From positions 62,001 to 126,000 of the forward strand of contig NOWV01000183.1 in assembly GCA_003344405.1 (NCBI GenBank): a stretch of DNA of 64,000 nucleotides. The letters run 5' to 3'. The stretch is from Trichoplax sp. H2 (lineage: Eukaryota; Placozoa; Uniplacotomia; Trichoplacea). Below the pieces are notes generated by a model. The model saw only the letters and a list, made by a program, of their open reading frames with translations, was not told the origin of the DNA and did no database searches. Below are positions 50,461 to 62,819 of this stretch, piece by piece (within the stretch, counting starts at the first letter, position 1; each line of letters begins with the position of its first letter). Made by a program: the position numbers and the translations under genes.

Positions 50461-53400
50461 ATGAATCGCAATGGAAAGGAATTGGGCTTCAGCCTCAAAG
50501 AAATCTGCCTCAAGGTCATTGCAGATCATATTGATGAATGGTTTTGCTCGTCGATATCGGAGTTAACATTAAAAAATTCAATGTATGTTCTTGGTCCATT
50601 CGAATGCCTCGGTAAGTTATTAAGGAGCCTACGAATTGAATTGCAGCAATCCTATTCTTAAGGGCTGGATTGCAGATGGAGCAACAACACATTTCTGTGT
50701 CGCTATTCTACACGCCTTCGCTTCGAAGCACTACATGCAGGCATGCAGTAATCCTATTCTTAAGGGCTGGATTGTAGATTGAGCAAGAACACATTTCTGT
50801 GTCGCTATTCTACCATCTTCGCTTTGAAGCACTACATACAGTAGTCCTATTCTTAAGGGCTGGATTGTAGATTGAGCAAGAATACATTTCTGTGTCGCTA
50901 TTCTGCACATCTTCGCTTTGAAGCACTACATACAGTAGTCCTATTCTTAAGGGCTGGATTGCAAATTGAGCAAGAACACATTTCTGTGTCGCTATTCTAC
51001 ACGTCTTCGCTTCGAAGCACTACATGCAGTAATCCTATTCTTAAGGGCTGGATTGTAGATTGAGCAACAATACATTTCTGTGTCGCTATTCTACCATCTT
51101 CGCTTTGCGCTTTGAAGCACTACATACAGTAATCCTATTCTTAAGGGCTGGATTGCAATTGAGCAAGAACACATTTCTGTGTCGTTATTCTACACATCTT
51201 CGCTTTGAAGCACTACATACAGTAGTCCTATTCTTAAGGGCTGGATTGCAAATTGAGCAAGAACACATTTCTGTGTCGCTATTCTACACGTCTTCGCTTC
51301 GAAGCACTACATGCAGTAATCATATTCTTAAGGGCTGGATTGCAAATTGAGCAACAACACATTTCTGTGTCGCTATTCTACATGTCTTAGCTTCGAAGCA
51401 GTACATGCTCACAGAGCAGATTAACTAATACCACAATGGTGGATTGATCAACTATGATATGATATAATGCAAGCAAAGGTATTCAGGCTTTCTGATATCA
51501 GTGCAGACTACCAGCATAGGAATATCCGTGCTATCGAACCGTGTAGCTGCACACTCATTGTGTAGAATATAAGCCCATGATCAATTCGAGAGCGATCGAA
51601 CTGTATCAATTTTAAAGGGACACAGCTAACTGGAGATAACCATCAATTCTACACCAGTAACATATCCCATATCTTTGACATACATCATCAGCATCATTGT
51701 AATGTTGCTACCGCCAACAGCAAAGTTTAAGAATTTGAAACTGCAACCGGTGGTTCTAACACAGTTCAACTCCAGTCCGGCTTTGAGCCGAATTGCTGTG
51801 ATAGCTAATTATATGATCGGTTAGTTCTGTACAGTGTACAGTATTAAGTTAATGCTAACAGTTTGTAATAAGCCATCGAGGATCTTGAAAAGCCTGAACT
51901 TACGTCAGTATTATTACGGTATCAGTAAGTATACGCGTACAGTAATTGCGAATCGAACTAGATCATAGTTGTAGATAACATTAATCATTAGTCTCCAAAA
52001 TACCTTGGTCGCAACATACCCAACGAGCTACAGCCACTCTATCCCCCTGGACTGGACATACTTACTTTTTGTATAGTTGATGTGAACTAAAATAATAAAT
52101 TTTAGCGATAAGATCCTTGTAGGCCTTCTAAATTAAATATCAGCGTCAAACAGGTAATATTGTTTGATGACCCGTTATTATACGCGTAGATTGTTATGCT
52201 GCCAGAAAATATCATAATGTTCCATGTTTTGTCCTGTCGATGTGATGGAAACAATTTACCTTTGTCATATCTACTTTATAGATTCCGAATCAACTCAGCA
52301 ATTAATCAACTTATTAAGTATGAAGAAGAAACTTAAAGTAATGCACCTGCACCTACTGTTGCATTCACGATTGGAAGCAATCGATTTTACCGTGCCGTGC
52401 GCTTTCATGAATGATATCTTTATTAAAAAGCTCGAATATCGATGTCCGGTAAGCAATATAACAACTATGAAACTTCATATTAACGATACATGGGTGTCAC
52501 TTTCGTTCGGTCTTGCAGTATGTAGCTACCTTAATTGTCAGAAATGTCTCCATGACAAGGGTCTTACTGACATGCCAACCAAGTAGCTGTTATAATTGTT
52601 GAATATTACGTTAGACAAACTGTGTCACAGACTTCAATAGCTGGAACTTACGCTTGACTGAATTAAGTAACTTCGATGGCCAAATATCTATTAGCTAAGA
52701 GTGAAGTATATCTTCATCAGCAGCCTTGTAATAATTGCAGCTAATTACAGTGATTGTCTGTTTTAAAGAATGATAGTAATATGAAGTTAAGCACCATGTG
52801 ATGTACAATGATTAATTGTGCTTAATGAAACAGTATACTAGTGCCATTGGAATTAAGATCCATTCGTTGCAGGCTTTAAATCGATTAAAATTATCTAATA
52901 AGACCTACCGTAATAATGAAAAAAATGATGAGGTGCTCTAGCTGCAACTAATACCACATTCAATTAATGTAGCTTGTAAGTGAAAACGCCTATCTTTGCT
53001 TCAATCTTAATATATCTACTTAGAAAAGTAGCATAAGAAAAGTATAACACTGAGAGAGCAATTGATGGTACTTAGACCAATCAAACTATCGAAAAATAGA
53101 TTTGGAATCAATTAGAATTAGTAAGCAAGCGGAGTATATCACTCTGATGTAACTACTCGATAAATGTTTAAGTGAACCATCTCAACTTACTACTTTTTAT
53201 ATATTTCACAGAGCGATTAGTGGTATCATGCATTCAGAATTATATTTTTATGCTACTCTAAAGTAATTCTAATTAATTAATCAATTACAACTAATCACAC
53301 AAATTGAAATAGATTATGCCTTACTTTTCCTTTCTAAAGTAACCTAGCAATCTCATTTTAAGTAATCTACAATCAGTACATTTGACGCTCATAGTATTCT

Positions 53401-55014
53401 ATTAACTAATTAATGCATTTAGATCGGTTAAGTTAGGTTAGCTATCTACGATTTATAGAGCTCAACAAAAATTAAGATCAACTAACAATGATAAATCATA
53501 ACCCGCATAAAGAAATCGGGAACATAATTATGTAATACTCATGTACACGATAATTTTTAAAAAGCAAAATTAGTCATGGTCACATTCGTACTACAATACT
53601 AGATCTGTCTACTCTATTACTACCATACATCAATTGCTTCATACAAACAATAATTAATTATTTTAAACTAAAATTTATAAAGGAAAATTCTAAAACTATC
53701 TAAATTACAATCTTATAAACTTTCATTGATAGAAATTAATCAGAATATCTTTAAAGAACTGTTCCAAAGTAACGGCAAAGGCAATCAAGTGCTTGGCTGA
53801 AGCTTTCAATGCATTACAGTATCTCGATCTTAGCAATTGCTACATGGCTTGTAAAGATGATGTGTTAAGCTGCATTGGAAATAACTGTGCACAATTACGG
53901 CAATTAATTTTAGATGGTTGTAGCATGATCACCGATACTGGAATAAAAAATTTTTGCCAGTGTTATGCCAAAGCTAATCGAGATCGTAAATTATTAAGGA
54001 AATTGAGCCTAGTTAATACACAGGTACGATTCGATAACTACTCGTATTAATTAATTATTAAGATCTTTTAATATCTAAGTTAACCCGTTCTAAGTGCTAG
54101 TATTGTCCTTATATCAGATTACGGATGCAGGTTTAAGGGAAGTATTACAGACCTTTCGGCTGCTTTCCACACTTTCCGTCAGTGGATGTAGAGACATAGT
54201 AGATCCATTTTGTTCTTTCATTCCTCAAAAAAAACTATTTAGTCTTTCTATTCTTGACCTATCAAATACGGGCATTAACGATATATCTGTTGACCATATA
54301 ACGACTCTATGTCCTGGCTTACATGATATTAACATTAGTAATTGTGATAACGTAACAGACGTTACTATTACTACTATTAATAGTATTAGTGGAGTAAGAA
54401 GTTTTTCTATTGCCGGTTGTCATTTAATTACGTTTACTATTGGAATTATCCCTTTACTATATAATCATGGATATCAACTGGAAACGCTCAATCTTTCCGG
54501 TATGGATAATATCGACTTGGCCGCTATCTGGCATCTTTGTCCTCGATTAAAAGTATTAATAATGGAAAGCTGCAAAGATATTTGTCAAACACCTACATAT
54601 GGAATAGATACCAATCAGAGTCGCCATCTTCATTTACAGAAACTAAATCTGAAAGACAGTACATTTTATCAAGGGGAAGCAGACATTGACGAAAGTCGTT
54701 CAGATTGTTTAAAATTTATAAAGAAATTTTGTGGTAATACATTGAAGTATTTATATTGGAGTAGGATGGAAGGAATTACTGATTCATTAATTTGTGATTT
54801 TCTAAATGAAGATTGCTTCAAGTCTTTAACTTATTTAGAATTACGTTACTGTCATAATATTACAAGTGATAGCCTAGAACAAATTTTACAGTGTTGTCCA
54901 TCTTTGCAACAGTTAGATATTCGCTTCTGTCAGCAAATATCCACCGCCAATAATGAAGAGCTGAAATCATACGCAGATGAGATAAATCATAATGTTACAA
55001 TCCTTTGGGAATAA
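50461..55014 (+). CDS. Leucine-rich-repeat protein with BC-box-like N-terminus
   Basis: Four exons: 50461-50611, 52282-52448, 53757-54023 and 54118-55014; phases close, 493 residues. Most of it is cysteine-containing LRRs of the FBXL/AMN1 kind: LQYLDLSNCYMACKDDVL, LRQLILDGCSMITDTGI, LSILDLSNTGINDISVD, LTYLELRYCHNITSDSL and LQQLDIRFCQQIST. There is no F-box. Instead residues 11-20 read SLKEICLKVI, fitting the elongin-BC-binding box (S/T/P-L-x3-C-x3-aliphatic) seen at the start of ZYG11/ZER1-type LRR proteins. A role as a Cullin-2 or Cullin-5 substrate receptor is inference; I do not recognise a one-to-one orthologue. The ATG at 50461 is the first Met consistent with the frame. Intron 1 (1.7 kb) holds a 94-bp minisatellite. 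The exon 3 acceptor (53757) was chosen because it completes an LRR. Confidence 0.72.
50651..51410. repeat. 94-bp minisatellite, eight copies
   Basis: Copies of a unit starting CCTATTCTTAAGGGCTGGAT begin at 50651, 50753, 50846, 50940, 51034, 51134, 51227 and 51321 (the last with CATATTC). Spacing is 93-102 bp. The unit contains AACACATTTCTGTGTCGCTA and the near-palindrome CTTCGCTTCGAAGC. Copies 2-4 and 5-7 share variants in the same order, indicating a three-unit higher-order repeat. It lies wholly within intron 1 of the LRR gene. Confidence 0.93.
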
Positions 55015-55596
55015 ACTGTGGCAGCCTTGGAATTGTGATTCTTTTTACGTTATTGATCGAGCTTGTAAAATTTCCTTTGGAGACATTTCTACAACTTATG
55101 CTGTATACGAGTATGTACAAAGTCTTATCGGTAATGCTATTTCTTTTTGCTATCCAAGTATACCGTGCCCTTTACTGTATGAATCGGATATGATGAATGT
55201 ACTAGATTATGGTCTGTTCGATTGTTTTATTACAACCATCGTGCTTTGCATTGGTACAATTATCATGCAACCGTCATGGTATGAGGACATATATGAAGCT
55301 ACAGCGCTACGGGTGTTTGTATTGTATTAAATATTGGAAGATTTATGATTCTAATCCAAGTTTGAAATTCCGCTTTAATTTGTAGAGATTAATTAGTTAC
55401 ATTGCCAATTTAGCAAATTAAACCGAATACAATACTAAATTAAAACGATTCCATTTTTTGTGCAATGTGTACTGACAAGAAGCAGCATGAAATGTTTGCA
55501 TAATTGATATCGTTTTATAAAATTTTCTATACGTGTAATGAATGAATAACCTAATTGCAATAAAATGCGACATTGAAATTATTATTGACAGTGAAA

Positions 55597-55602
55597 AATA
55601 AA
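55597..55602 (+). promoter_or_regulatory. Candidate poly(A) signal for LRR gene
   Basis: AATAAA about 580 bp after the stop at 55014. Confidence 0.3.
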
Positions 55603-55836
55603 TGCACATTAATGAAACTACAAAACGAAGCTTAAAAAGTGATACTGTAACAGACTTATAAAATTTAATGTCACAGCTGCCCAAGGAATTAAAAGTACAG
55701 TTTGATATGAAACAAATTTGACAATGTAGCTGGCGATAAATTTACAGGAAACAGAAAAAGTTATGTCCATACTCTTGCCTAAGTATGACAATGTCACAGA
55801 TATCGATACTAGTTCTATTATTGGAAGTATTCTTAT

Positions 55837-55842
55837 TTTATT
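55837..55842 (-). promoter_or_regulatory. Candidate poly(A) signal for KIFC1 homologue
   Basis: TTTATT on the plus strand, that is AATAAA on the minus strand, about 150 bp after the predicted stop at 55990. Confidence 0.4.
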
Positions 55843-55989
55843 TTCTTTGTTGCTGTGCCAATATGGCAGTTGTTTACCTATTAGTAAATATTACCGATCA
55901 TAAAATTTGTTTAATATTAAAACTTGCAGAAATTCACATACATAAGATTGAAGGTGTAACTCTTTTCCAGTTCAGCAAAACTAACAACT

Positions 55990-58900
55990 TTAACAGTAGC
56001 TAACGATAATACTAACCGTTGTAGCAAATCTTAAAGAATTTAAACTTTCTTGAAATGATACTTCATATGGTGAAATATTAACAAACATCAATCTATTGGA
56101 GAGAAGTGAACATAATTAATAGATGTTTACAAGATTGCCAGGGCATATCAATGATTAATTTTATTTTACTTTACTAACGTTTTGCTATTCCCGCCCAGTG
56201 AATTTTGAAGTAAGTAAGTAAGTTTTGAATTCCTGTACGGGATATGTGAGTCCTGAAGGATTAAAATTAATTTAAATTAAGGACATGGCGAAGATACCAT
56301 CGAAATTTTAATGCTCTAACCATTATAATTAACTATGATCAAATCACTAAAGATACTTTATGACAAATAGCAATATAGACCTTATTAGCTAGAGCTAGAA
56401 TAACTATCCCCAAATTACTCAAACTCTTGTTGATACTCTTAGCCTCAGTCAATCTTTCGCCGGTCGATTTGGAAACAAACACTCTCTCTGAGCCAGCGAG
56501 ATCGATAAGATTTAAAGTTCCTATTGCGAATGCAATGCAATTCGAAATTAACAATATCGCAAGTAACCCTTGCATTTTCCCTGAATTAAGAAATTCTACC
56601 TTCACAGTTTTCATTAGTGATTGTATTTTCGCCAATTAATTTTAACCTAAACACACTGTGACTTCGCGAAGATCTTTCATTACATTCAGTCGCAGCAACT
56701 GCTCGGTTCTGCGTTGCTTTTGCCAACAGCTTATGAACCTGAATATAAGATTAGTTAACACGCTATAAGCTCTACCCATAATTAATCAAAAGTTTTTTTC
56801 ATACGTTATTGAATGCTACTGCATATTATCAAGTCGACAAAACTAACCTCGTCTTCGGTTGTAACATTGACAATTGTTAAATTCGTAACTTTGACATCTT
56901 TTTTATCGGGCGTAAGTCTGATTTCGTGCTTGACATTATTGTTACTCCCCAATAAATCGCGAATAGTCTCGTTGTAAATCTCCAGAAACGAAGCTTCCAT
57001 ATGATACTGTATCAGATAATTATAGCGTTAATATCTACAAGAGTATAATAAAATAGGCTGTCTAATAAAGGAACTGCAATTCTCGCTATTTATAGTACAC
57101 ATTATATGAAAGATTCTAAATTACTTTCCATCCTTTTTCTTTTAAGTCTTTAGCAGAATTAAATATTTGAGCCACAGCCCTGGGAATAATACCAACGTTG
57201 GTGTAGTTAACATTATCAGAAACTGGAGGGCCTTCCATGGTGTAGGTCTTACCACTTCCAGTTTGACCGTAAGCAAAGATACATACGTTATAGCCGTCTA
57301 GAGCACTTTGAACTAACTGCGAAACTTCATTAAATACGTTTTCTTGGCTAGAATCAGGATGAAACACCTTGTCAAACTTAAATTCGTACTTATTTGAATT
57401 TCCCTTGGTGCTAGGTGTATCCTAAAATCGATAAATTTTTTTAAATTTTTGAATCAGCAAAGATAACACTAAGCGATATGCAGCTATCCAAAATACGCAT
57501 GCCGTATATTAATGTACTTACTGAAGGATGACTACTCTGTAATAACTTAATGTTTGCATCTGAACCTTCCGCAAAAATGATGTGTGAAGGATACATTTTC
57601 GCTCCTTCGCTATTTGTTAGTGGTCTCACACGACAAAATACACGAATATTGCCTTTTAATTCCTGAACGCAATTATGCAGTTTGCGCCTTTCAGCTTCTC
57701 CACTTCGAAGTTCGGCATCCTTTTCTTGTATTGTAGCTAAGTAATTTCTAATGTCTTGTTCTAATTTCTCTATGACTTGATTTAATCGTTGGCACTCGCC
57801 GATTTTAGCTTCTAATTGAATCCGAACACCATTTAAGTCGTTAGTTATGGACATGGCTTCGACATGTGCTTTTCGAATCTGAACGTCTTTATCCTCTAAA
57901 GTGCTCAAGTAATTTAGAATTTCTTCTTCTTTTTTACTTATGGCTTGATTTAATCGTCTACATTCCGCACTTTTTGTTTCTAATTGAGAACGAGCAGTGC
58001 TCAATTCTGTCATTATTGATGCAGTTTCTGCGGTCATTTTTGTGATCGTTTGCTGAAATGTACTAGCCTCATTACGAGCAACTGATAGTTGATTGCCAAG
58101 GCTTTCACGATCTCGTTGTAAGTTTTCCTTTGATAATTTAAGTAACTCAATCTCATATTCATATTTTTTCATTGAATTATTTATTTCATCTTGCAACCCT
58201 TGAACTTCTTGCTGAAATTTAACTTCTTTGTCTTTCATTTGCTGTTCAATACTAGTGGCAGCGCTTAACTACAAAAGTATAAATTCCAACAGTTAGCCAA
58301 TACGTAAAATATTTAGAAATCCGCATAAGGTATCAGATGATGAAATAACTGGCATCTATTTAGCAAACTTAGAATTGAAACTAGCATATGATTCTTCAAA
58401 ATCTAACCATCAACGTAGGAAAGTATAACATCTATTACATATTTAGAGCACCAGTAACATGATATTTTACCTAACCTGATCATTCAAAGCTATATTTTCA
58501 TCTAGAAGCTGTTGAATTTTGTTGTCTTTGTCTTCGATAGCTTTGCAACATGTACTGTGCATAGCAGGTAAAAGACCAAAAGCTTTATCGTAAACTTCCA
58601 TTCTAGATTTTAAATTCCATTTTGGATACTTGCTGATCTCATCTTGCATAGCATTTAGTTGCAAGCCAAGTGCTAAATCAATTTAGTACAAGAAATATCA
58701 AGTAAGAAGCATGGAAACTTAGAAACTGTTTTAATTAATTAAATAAACAGCAAAATGTTTAATCATTGCTATTTTTAATTACTCAGGAACTAATACATTA
58801 TATTTAGGCTTAATACAATGCCTGAAGTACAGGAATAATTTACATTCATTTTTTCAATATTTGATTTCGGCTTAAGTTGTTGAACTACATCGAACTACTT

Positions 58901-60519
58901 TAAATTTATAATTAGAATTAGAAAGCAGTAGCACAAAAGCAACAAAACTGGTAAACAAACTGATCAATTTTCTAGAAGTCATAATGCGAATTAAAACACT
59001 GCTGATATTTTACACGCTGACGTTACGCCGGTACGTATTGCAAGTCTTTATATTTACGCGATTTTTATAATCATACCATTCCAATCAGTCAAATTTGGTT
59101 GAAAGTCTTTTATGCTATTCAAATTCTTAACACCGTAGCTATGTTTGCTGTCCGATAAAGTGCTACGAACGCTCTTTTTGCGTGTGCTTAATTTCGATGA
59201 TTCTCCAATTCTAGATGTATTGAGCTTCTTGGGAGGCTGAGTTGAATGAGAAAACTTTTGCCTTTGCGCTTTCTCAGTTACCACTTTACGTACATTTCTA
59301 GAATCCTCAAGGTTAGCTTTCTTCTTGATTGAGGCATTTTTTGTATTAAATGCGGTATTAGAAGTTCGCAATTTTCCTGCTGACACCTTGCCACTATCAA
59401 TTCTGCTGCTGTTTTGATTGGAAATTTTGTGTGGTGACACTTTGCAGATTAGACTTTTAGACTTAATACCTGGCTTCGGTAACTTAGATTTGACAAAGTT
59501 TCGTATCGGCTCAATATTCTCTATTGTGTTATCCAATTTGGATTTCTTCAATATAGGCTCAGCAGAATCCTAAAATGATTAGGAGCAAGCAATAATAATT
59601 AATAGATGATAAACTATATATTTAAGATTCCATCTTATAACCTCAATTTCGTTTAAGTCCTCTTCTAAGGGTAAAATCTTTGCAGACCGTTTAACCGCTG
59701 ATGGTGGCCTTAATTTGGTAACACTCGGAGGACCTTGTATACCATCATTTATTACATTGATATCCCTCACAGCTAATGGAGTCAATGGCTGGTAGAATGC
59801 AGGAAAGTACGAGAAATTTAGTATAACGTGTAATTAATTGATACCTCCGTTTCTATATGTACCAAAGCATGCCTGGTATGTATGTATATATATATATATA
59901 TATGTATATACTATATCATACAGTACAATAAATACAATAGCTAAAGCGTTCAGTTAACATAATGCAACTTTTGTCCCCTGTTAACTTGCGTACTATATCA
60001 CAAATCAGTTAGGCAAATAAAACCTTACACCAGTCGTTATGGCATGAAAGTTAGATAAAATTATGCCAAGTAAAATAGAAAATATATAATTGTAGTAGCA
60101 ACTACTGTACTGGTATATCGGTATTTTCCCTTGCTTCAAAACTCCACCACTACATCACCAATACAATTTCATCATCAAGTCATCTCTGTAAGTTAGTCTA
60201 CATCCAGTCGAATCTCACTGAATGAATTAAAGTCGAGTTCTACATCTGTATGCTTCGATTAATTACTGCATACTACCTTGGAAATTACTGCAAATATTGG
60301 CATGCAATTACACTGCTCAAACAGTACGATAACTGCTTGACTATATTACTACATTGAATTTATACATGTTTATCATATCCTCATGATAGAACGTAAGAAC
60401 AACAATCATCATCAGTGTATTCATTTATTGATGATCAAGTACATCCGACTTGCTCTATTAATTCGTATTTAAGTTTAGTAACTAGAGAATAATCAATACC
60501 AATATCATACCTTTGCCAT
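55990..60519 (-). CDS. KIFC1: Kinesin-14, KIFC1/HSET/Ncd type, C-terminal motor
   Basis: Eleven exons, 5' to 3': 60511-60519, 59642-59788, 59077-59569, 58476-58672, 57522-58268, 57125-57421, 56848-57006, 56600-56738, 56381-56520, 56179-56252, 55990-56092. Phases close; 834 residues (human 673). A basic, disordered tail (microtubule-binding in the family) is followed by a coiled coil, the kinesin-14 neck [14 protein letters not shown] (about 485-498), the P-loop GQTGSGKT (583-590), switch I NERSSRSH, switch II DLAGSE, and [19 protein letters not shown]. The neck directly before a C-terminal motor predicts a minus-end-directed spindle kinesin that cross-links and focuses microtubules. Exon 1 encodes only MAK; it is chosen because exon 2 opens with an acceptor and no ATG. 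The end reads FATT then a short tail and stop, so the usual KVNQCVIGTA-like tail is missing or lies in an unseen exon. Donor GTCTAT (exon 9) is poor. Confidence 0.88.
59875..59910. repeat. (TA)n/(GTAT)n microsatellite
   Basis: TATGTATGTATATATATATA and onward, in intron 1 of the kinesin gene. Confidence 0.85.
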
Positions 60520-61535
60520 TTTTGAGAATACGATCAATACTGCTTAGCTTAACCAGTTAATACTTGCGCCTAAAGTGATCAATTTTCAAGACGTAGATTA
60601 ATTCAATTCAGTATATCGATCTCGATTTTAATAGCAGTCTAAACGGTAAGATATTCATCGTTCCATTTTATTTATTGTACAGTAAGTTCCAGTTCCTGAT
60701 TGAGTGTGCCTATCGTTGATTTTTTTTTAATTATCTTTAAACATGATTGGATTGCAATACCCAAACAACAAAAAATGAATGAGATTTCTACGCTACACAG
60801 CAGTTGGTAGCTATGCAACAAGTTCAAAGTATCGAAGTATCTGTGCTGCTTTAGTTTTCACAAAACTATGTTACTACATCAATGCTATCATCATAATAAT
60901 AGCAATTAATTGATAATTAGGGTATTCGCGTGCCTCAAAATAAACAAGATGAAGTTCAATAAAAAGTACAGGTCCTGTTGCAATCTAGCTACTCGTTTTT
61001 TTGCAAGAAGGAGCTCATTTGTCATTAAGCATTGCTTCAACGTGAATGTTGAGATTGCCTACATACCTTCTTTCCCTTGGGTGAAACGTTACCTTCAGGG
61101 TTGATCATCAAGATTGGATTGCTTTCTAATTTTGAAACGATGAATGCGAAATGAATACTGTTGTCATCGTATGGAATATATAATAATAATATACGATGGT
61201 AGCGAGCTGTTGTAGCTAAGCAAATGTGCAACCGACGTTGCAAATGATGTCATTGCATTCACCTAGGCGATCGCTATAACTTAATACCGACTACTGCGAA
61301 TGATCCATACAGTCGATAGCGTACAGTATGCAATCCTCTTTCATCAAGAACTATTTGATTTTTAACGGTAATTTTTTTTTGAAAACAGACTATCGTGGAC
61401 GTCCAGTCGGACGGATGCGTCCGTTGATTAGCATATGGTTGGAGACTGGTAGCTCAAACATGATAATCAATTCAATTCGTGACTGAGTCGTCCATCCGTC
61501 CACGCCATAACAGATTCTGCTCAGTACAAAAGTGG
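60520..61535. other. KIFC1 upstream region
   Basis: No coding frame is supportable. It probably holds the 5' UTR and promoter of the kinesin gene. A GGACGGATGCGTCC near-palindrome is at about 61409-61422. Confidence 0.4.
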
Positions 61536-62310
61536 TCTCTTTTTGGGCCAGCGTACAGTGTACAGTGCACTTCGCTACAGTACAGTACTGTGCAGTGTTA
61601 CGGTGGCCCAGTACCAGTACGTGCAAATTGCAAAGATTTTGTGGTAGACGCATAGCGAGTCACTCATAGAGCGACTCGCTATACTAGAGTATGAAGTGCG
61701 CGCAAAGACTTTGTGCTGCACACACATGATTTCAAACATGCGCAAAGGCTTTCAAGTACACGCACACGATTTCTAGTACGAACAAAAGACTTTGTGGTGC
61801 ACACACACATGATTTGTACTGTACTGTACATGTAGTCCGCAGACTCTTTACAAAGTACTGTACAGTACATTGTACAGTAGAGATACGGTGGTAATTACTG
61901 TACTGTACTGTACTGTACGGTGTACACGTGTACAGCACTCGCAAGGACAATATTGAAAGTGTGACGCCATCGAGAAAACTACGATGCTAAAGCGCGGCTG
62001 ACGCCACGTGTACGATATGGCGCCAGTGAAAATGGTATTAACCTGATGCTGTACCCTGGGCTACTACAAAAAGACCTTGAGTTTACCTGCTACACTATAC
62101 TGTACACTGTACGAGTAGTTTTGTTTGTTTTACTTCTGTTTGTACAGTGTGAACCAGTTCGAATCAGAGTACAGTACTGTACTGTACTGTATATATGATG
62201 GCAGCAGTTTTGACGTACTGTACACTGTACTGTACTGTACACTACACTGGGTACTGTACATTACTTTACTGTACTGTACTGTACTGTACAGTGTACATTG
62301 GACATGGCCA
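61536..62310. repeat. Largest GTACAGTAC/TACTGTACTG island
   Basis: Long runs of TACTGTACTGTACTGTACGG and ACAGTACAGTACTGTGCAG-type sequence at about 61547-61590, 61800-61935, 62095-62110 and 62168-62300. Also ACTTTGTGNTGCACACACA-type and ACGCACACGATTTC direct repeats (61690-61815). All frames here (for example 61679-61870, 62125-62340) translate repeat DNA (Cys/Thr/Val/Tyr-rich) and are not genes. Confidence 0.85.
61652..61682. repeat. Perfect 10-bp inverted repeat
   Basis: ATAGCGAGTC and GACTCGCTAT flank an 11-base spacer, able to form a hairpin or cruciform within the palindrome-rich island. Confidence 0.85.
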
Positions 62311-62589
62311 TTTTTTTGGCATCAATTTGTACAACATTGATCGCAAATGTATGGCTTTAATATGTACAGATCGCTCTTGACTTGGAGATTCTATATCCGT
62401 AATGAGTGGGTAACTTTCGACGATAGAGACTTATGTGTACAGCAAAGTTGATAACGATTGGTCTTTTTGAGCGTTTTGCTTCTACTTGCTACTATTCAAA
62501 CATACAGTGTACAGTATAGTACTGTCCAGTATTGAAGAAAACAGATCACCTTCAGTACGGTGACCGAGAAGGACCACTCATCTACTACT

Positions 62590-62815
62590 GTACAGAGGGT
62601 GTCCAAAAATTATCCCCGCGCACAAATTTAAAATTAGTATTGCCAAATCGAGCAGTAATTTGCCCAAAAAATGTACCGAAATGTAGAGTAATAAATAACC
62701 TATCATAATCTGAAAAATTTAAAGCTGTAGGTTTTGTACTTTTACAGATATTAAGCTTTAAAATAAAAAAGTTTAAATAAACTATGTTACCCATTCTACA
62801 GTACTTTCTAAACAA
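62590..62815 (-). mobile_element. Possible DNA-transposon end or remnant
   Basis: From 62590, GGGTGTCCAAAAATTATCCC resembles the GGGTGTCC terminal-repeat starts seen in some Tc1/mariner-like elements. The adjoining minus-strand frame (62585-62815) has no transposase motif and I found no inverted partner before the window ends, so this is weak. Confidence 0.2.
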
Positions 62816-62819
62816 GATT

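Larger units (their letters stand above)
55015..55989. other. Convergent 3' flanks of LRR and KIFC1 genes
   Basis: The two genes are tail to tail. The 112-codon frame at 54992-55330 overlaps the end of the LRR gene out of frame and has no domain; I read it as 3' UTR. Confidence 0.45.

Noticed and set aside
50872-51350. Overlapping open frames with repeated SVSLFYTSSLRSTT-like peptides
   Set aside because: They are translations of the 94-bp minisatellite inside an intron; unit lengths are not multiples of three, so the frame changes from copy to copy.
50651-51410. CRISPR-like array (regular repeats)
   Set aside because: The units are contiguous 94-bp tandem copies with no unique spacers, in an animal intron.
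54992-55330. 112-codon frame overlapping the LRR gene end
   Set aside because: Out of frame with the LRR gene, no domain, and in the expected 3' UTR.
62140-62175. tRNA-like B box (CAGTTCGAATCAG)
   Set aside because: No T-stem pairing around it and no A box or acceptor stem in the flanks.
61679-62380. Several Cys/Tyr/Thr-rich frames
   Set aside because: Produced by reading GTACTGTACTG repeats; open frame is expected because the unit lacks stops in some frames.
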